NCBI RefSeq assembly: GCF_021134715.1
Contig: NC_060021.1
Span: 9,208,501 to 9,272,500, forward strand
Length of the DNA: 64,000 nt
Reading direction: 5' to 3'
Source: Daphnia pulex
Lineage: Eukaryota; Arthropoda; Branchiopoda; Diplostraca; Daphniidae
How positions within the stretch are numbered: the first letter of the stretch is position 1; each line of letters opens with the position of its first letter. Shown piece after piece: positions 59,824 to 64,000 of the stretch. The notes under the pieces are model-generated. The model was not told where the DNA came from, did no database searches, and saw only the letters and a program-made list of their open reading frames with translations. The position numbers were made by a program, and so were the translations under genes.

Positions 59824-62816
59824 ATGTTTCACGGTTTATAATTCCCGCCCCAAAGCGACTTGGTAAATCTTCTTTGACATAATACTCGTCGTCGTCAAGT
59901 ATTTAAAAATGTCTATCGGCTATTCATACATCATTTCGTTTGATGTGTGTACAGACTTTTTTTCACTTTTTGATTTTGGGCCAGTCGAAAATTTCTGTGC
60001 GTGAAAAATTGTCAATAATTTTTGGTTCGACAAAAGAAAGTCGTACGCCGTCAAGAGGCTCTATCCCAATATTGGGGAAGCGTCGCTGCCGGGCCGCCGC
60101 CCGTCTAGAGTTCCAATCTATTCTCCTATTCCTGGATAGAGAGCTAGAGAGAACAGAGAGAAAAGTCTAAGAGGGATGTTGTGTAGAAAAGAAAAAAAAA
60201 AGGGTGGAAGAGAGACTGAGACCCTCATGTTTGGAAATTGGTAAAAAATGTGAAAGAAACTGGTGCACTGCAGTAGTATTTGATATCGACTGAGCTGGCT
60301 GCAGCTATAGGCTCCTTATTAATATCTGGCTCCTTCTTTTATTCGCCCCTTTTTTCTCTCTCTTTCTCCACCGTTTGATGATTTATTATAAATGCCAGAT
60401 GAGAATCTATGTAGTATTACTCTCATCGGGGGGTGTGCGCATTCCTTTTGTTTGTTCAAAGACAATCTCAAGTTCATCATCTCTTCTTCTCGGTGGCGGA
60501 TATATATTGCGAGATACATCACGAACTTGCTATATGGTATAGACGAAGGGTGGAAAAAGAAAATTTTCTTCTTATCAAATAATCGATGGGAAATATATTT
60601 GAATTTCAACCGGCAAGTATTGATTTTAGTCTTTTCTTTTTCTCTCGGCTCTTATTTCTCATTTGCTCTAAGTACCAGACACACACTGGCAACGCCACAC
60701 GATCAATAAGTTGACGCGCATTATAACCCCCCCCCCTTTTCTCCGTTGTACCCGTAGTTACGTATATACTCATTTGCATACGAAACTTTATTTTTTGTTG
60801 GGGGGGTTTTTCAAAATTCACCGCCCCAATGAAATAAAATATTGTCGAAATGAATGAAATTTTTTAATTTGAATGACAGTCGATGATGACACTCGTCGAA
60901 TCAGCGATTCAAACGTGGAGGACTTTCTTTTTTTTTACAGAGAATAAATTTGGAAATAATAAAAATGTTGGAATATTCAAGGGGTGGAAATTTTATAGAT
61001 CAAAGACAACCACAAGGGGGGGGGGGGGGAGCGCATCATCACCGGAATAAAAACATTTTGTTCCCGTTTTTGTTATTGTTCAACTTGTGTGTGTGAGTAT
61101 TCCCCTCATCTATGAGCCCCTCTCATGTCTAAGAATATTTCGATTACGCATCCAGATATATATATTTGTAATGTAATAAATATTTAGATGCCTACATGTT
61201 GGGTACGATGGGCACGCATATGCCAACCCTTTTACACCGGTGGGCAGCATTTATATTTTAGATAACGGGTTATATAAATTATGATATTGTTCCTGTAAAG
61301 TAAAGTAAAAAAATAAAAATAATAATTTTTAGGGGAGGAAAAAAAAATAAAATAAAAATTTGAGGGGCGTTGAATAATAGGCCTCCATTCACGTATTATA
61401 TTTTAATTCACGTATAGATGATGAGACCAGCCCACATTTTTTGTTTGTTCACAATTTCAGAAAAAAAAATTAAAAACATTTTTTTTTTCTCTCCCTCCGT
61501 GTGTGTGTGTGACGCGCGACACACAAGGGGGTGCCATTATATCATATCATTTAAAAGAGAGGCCATTGAAAGAAAAAGAAAATGAACATCTGCAATTACG
61601 AAAATTGAATGTCATTTCATTTTCTTTTCTTCGTCTGATGATTGCCCAGGAGGTTTTCCCTCCCCAAGAAAAAGGGGGTGGTGTCACTTTGGCTGCTGGT
61701 GACACTCGAGACACTTTGGTGTGTGATGGGGGTACAAAAAAATCAAATTTTTGATGGCTAAAAAAAAATGTCATTTCGTTTGATGAACGAGTCGCCACCA
61801 GGTGAAGAAAAATATATTTTTTTTTTTTTAATTTCTGGTTAAATTCATCAGCCGCATTTGTTGTTGTTTGTTTAATTGAATGGACGAGCGCTTCTTCTTC
61901 TTCCCCAAAAATATTTTTTTTTCCTTTTTTTTTGCATCTGTGCTGCTGCCTCTCAGCTGCTTTTGTTTTGTTGGCGTTTTGTTATGCAAACCATCGGGGG
62001 GTATTTTTTTTCTTTTTCTTCTTTTACGAAATGGAGAAGAATCAAAAGCTGAAGAGCGGCGCGGCGGTTCGTTCATTGATGGAAATTATTCAACGCGCGC
62101 GGGAAGAAGAAATTTTTCAAGCGGACCCTCTTTTCTCTCTAGGTCTGATTGTCGTCTCTCTCTCTCTCCCCTCCCATTTTCTTTTATAATAAAATAATAC
62201 TTCATTCAGTCGGTCTGTTGTGTGTGTGTAAAAAATCCAAGGGGTTCTGTCTATGTGTATGGAGGGGGTTATATAGACACACATGTCCCTCCAATTCTTC
62301 TACCACCCGGTTCTTTTCTTCTTTCATTTTTTGGCCGTACCATTTTGCATATAACCCTTTTTTTTTAATTCTCCTTTTATTTAGATTCAAGCCTTTTCAG
62401 AGGCCTAGTTTTTCGATTTCTTTCTGTACAGCAGCTAGGCCTAGTTTAGTGTTTCATTGACACTGAAAACCAGAAGAGATCGTCTTCTCTCTTAACTTTT
62501 AATACTTCCCGTGTTTCGTTACACACGGCTTGCATTTGGTTTGGGTTGTTTTTTTTCAGAATCGGTCAATCTGGCGGGAAAATTCGAATGAAGAAGGTGG
62601 GAAATTTGAAATAGAAAAAGAACCGCCCAAAGTCTGCTTGTCAATTGGAATATAGGCGCATGCTTACCATCTGTTGCTCAATGTACAGTATAAGGGAGGA
62701 AGCTAAACACACGAAGGAAGACAAGGTTTATTCTAATCATCATTTTTCTTTTTCTTTCTTTCTTCTTTTTCCCCCTTCTATTATATTCAGTGAAATTTAG
62801 CTGCAGGCCCAAGACG

Positions 62817-62837
62817 TACTACTACTACTACTACTAC
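62817..62837. repeat. ACT microsatellite
   Basis: Seven perfect ACT units, followed by a CGCGCATGCATG stretch. Confidence 0.8.
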
Positions 62838-63280
62838 GCGCATGCATGTAACAGGGTGTTGTGTAACCCTTTTTGTGCTGTTTGTTGTTGTTGTTGTTGC
62901 CCACGGATATGCGATGCTCTATTCAAATTCGTGGGGGAACAATGAGGCGGTCGCCCACCAGCCGCAGATGATTTTTTCTTTTTCCTTTAGAGTTCCTTTA
63001 GAGTTGGCGTATTCTTTTTCGTGTAACGGCAGCAGCAGCAGCAGCAGCCCGGCTGGCTGTACTGTACATAGAAAAAACTCTTGGGTAAAATAATATTCTA
63101 ATAAGAAGCACCAGGATTTCCTTTTTCCTAATCGGGGACGACAGTTGGACGTGGCCGATGATTTAACAAAAAAATCCTAACCGTTTTCTTCTTTTTCTTA
63201 TTACTCCTCAAAAGAATGCCGACTTGAATTTTCCAGTCGATATTATTAAGGAGGAGGAAGATGTTGCGTCAATTTTCGAT

Positions 63281-63677
63281 GCTCACCTTTGACAGCCTCC
63301 AGGAATTCCTTGGATGATTCTCTTGTCTTTCTCCCCTTTCATCTTTTTATTTTTTGAAAAATACAAAATTATAAAAGGTTAAAATTTTGTTTTTCATCTC
63401 TCCCCTATAGATATAGCGAGAGCTCTTACCGTTATGATGTAAATTAACGATGTGATGACACACTCACCGTGTCCTCCTTTATAGTACAAGTTTCCACACT
63501 CACAACAAACACTGCGTTAGATACAGTCCCCCACCCCCTTTTTTTTACTTCGCGGGCTTGAATTCTTTTCAAATCGATTTCGTAACGCTTCTCTTCACTC
63601 ACATAAACACTTTTTATTTTCACTAACAAGAATAAAAGGGAAATAAAAAAAAAGGTGAAAATATTGACATCAAACAA
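63281..63677 (-). other. Possible 5' exons of a minus-strand gene
   Basis: A minus-strand open frame starting at 63677 opens with a hydrophobic, signal-peptide-like segment (MFDVNIFTFFFISLLFLLV) and continues as mixed-composition sequence to KEDT, where a good donor (ACACG then GTGAGTG) occurs near 63474. A second segment ending GGCTGTCAAAG then GTGAGC lies near 63288. No family is recognised and the acceptor between them is poor, so this is only a candidate. Confidence 0.15.
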
Positions 63678-64000
63678 TTCTTTTTTTTTAATTATTAATT
63701 TTTTATAATTTAAAGAAATTTTGAGGAATTTCCCAGCGAATTTGTATCGTAAATTCGGCTCGATTTGAATTAAAATATTCTATGAATTAGGATAAAATTT
63801 TAGTCAAAATAAAATTAAAAAAAAAAAATGGTGGTGGTCAAAAAATTGTCAGACGAAATAAAAGAGGAAGAAAAGAAGGGGAGAAAATATCCCTCCCCCC
63901 TTTTCTTACATCACCGGCTGCTGCTGCTGCTGTTGTGTGTGTAACGGAGTATATAATTTCAACCCGTTTCTTTTTTTTTTTCTTTTATATATATTTAATA

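Larger units (their letters stand above)
45063..64000. other. About 19 kb without recognisable coding sequence
   Basis: The block is AT-rich with homopolymers and microsatellites, including (TG)n at 50325-50347, (CT)n at 59801-59823, (CATC)n near 55849-55870 and (ACT)n at 62817-62837. No open frame carries a known domain. Against this background are a TATA plus initiator followed by a strong donor (51958-52631), an X-box (56235-56248), a YY1-like motif joined to a palindrome and donor (59155-59199), seven exact octamer sites, and a palindrome at 54571-54591. It could be regulatory DNA or the first intron of a plus-strand gene extending past the window. Confidence 0.4.

Noticed and set aside
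1..64000. tRNA, rRNA, well-known microRNAs, CRISPR arrays
   Set aside because: A reading for tRNA B-box-like strings and remembered miRNA seeds gave no convincing full match, and no spaced direct-repeat array was seen. I could not run a covariance-model search.

Overview
This is nuclear DNA of an arthropod, most likely a branchiopod crustacean such as Daphnia. The evidence is spliced genes with very short introns (mostly 60-100 nt), a TipE-family sodium-channel accessory gene (an arthropod family), and AT-rich non-coding DNA full of microsatellites. The species is an inference; no ribosomal or mitochondrial marker is present. All exon models were built by hand from splice sites, reading frame and remembered family features, and each summed coding length is a multiple of three.

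Layout. 0.3-3.3 kb (minus): two complete tandem paralogues of a TFAM-like two-HMG-box mitochondrial DNA-binding protein. 3.6-4.1 kb: a GC-rich interspersed repeat, probably a non-autonomous transposon remnant. 5.05-19.9 kb (minus): a full fibrillin gene with 44 coding exons and about 2,867 residues. It has signal peptide, N-terminal unique domain, EGFs, two hybrid domains, seven TB domains and a furin-released, asprosin-like C-terminal propeptide, in the same order as vertebrate fibrillins. 22.9-32.6 kb (plus): FLAD1 (FAD synthase), 5 coding exons, about 545 residues, with one GC-AG intron and a 6.1-kb last intron. 27.7-28.9 kb (plus): an intronless TipE/TEH-family gene nested in that intron. 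41.3-43.4 kb (plus): SNX27 (PDZ-PX-FERM), 8 coding exons, about 515 residues. 43.4-64 kb: about 20 kb with no coding sequence I can recognise.

The genes are functionally separate: mitochondrial DNA maintenance, extracellular microfibrils, flavin cofactor synthesis, neuronal channel modulation and endosomal recycling. No operon logic applies.

The most interesting points are: (1) the TipE-like gene nested in FLAD1; (2) the arthropod fibrillin with vertebrate-like domain order and an asprosin-like propeptide, but no RGD in the fourth TB domain; (3) the intact tandem TFAM pair; (4) the 20-kb non-coding block, with seven exact octamer (POU-type) sites, a TATA/initiator followed by a strong splice donor, an X-box, and a YY1-like motif joined to a 20-bp palindrome and a splice donor. 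This block looks like the 5' regulatory region of a gene whose coding exons lie outside the window; that is inference.
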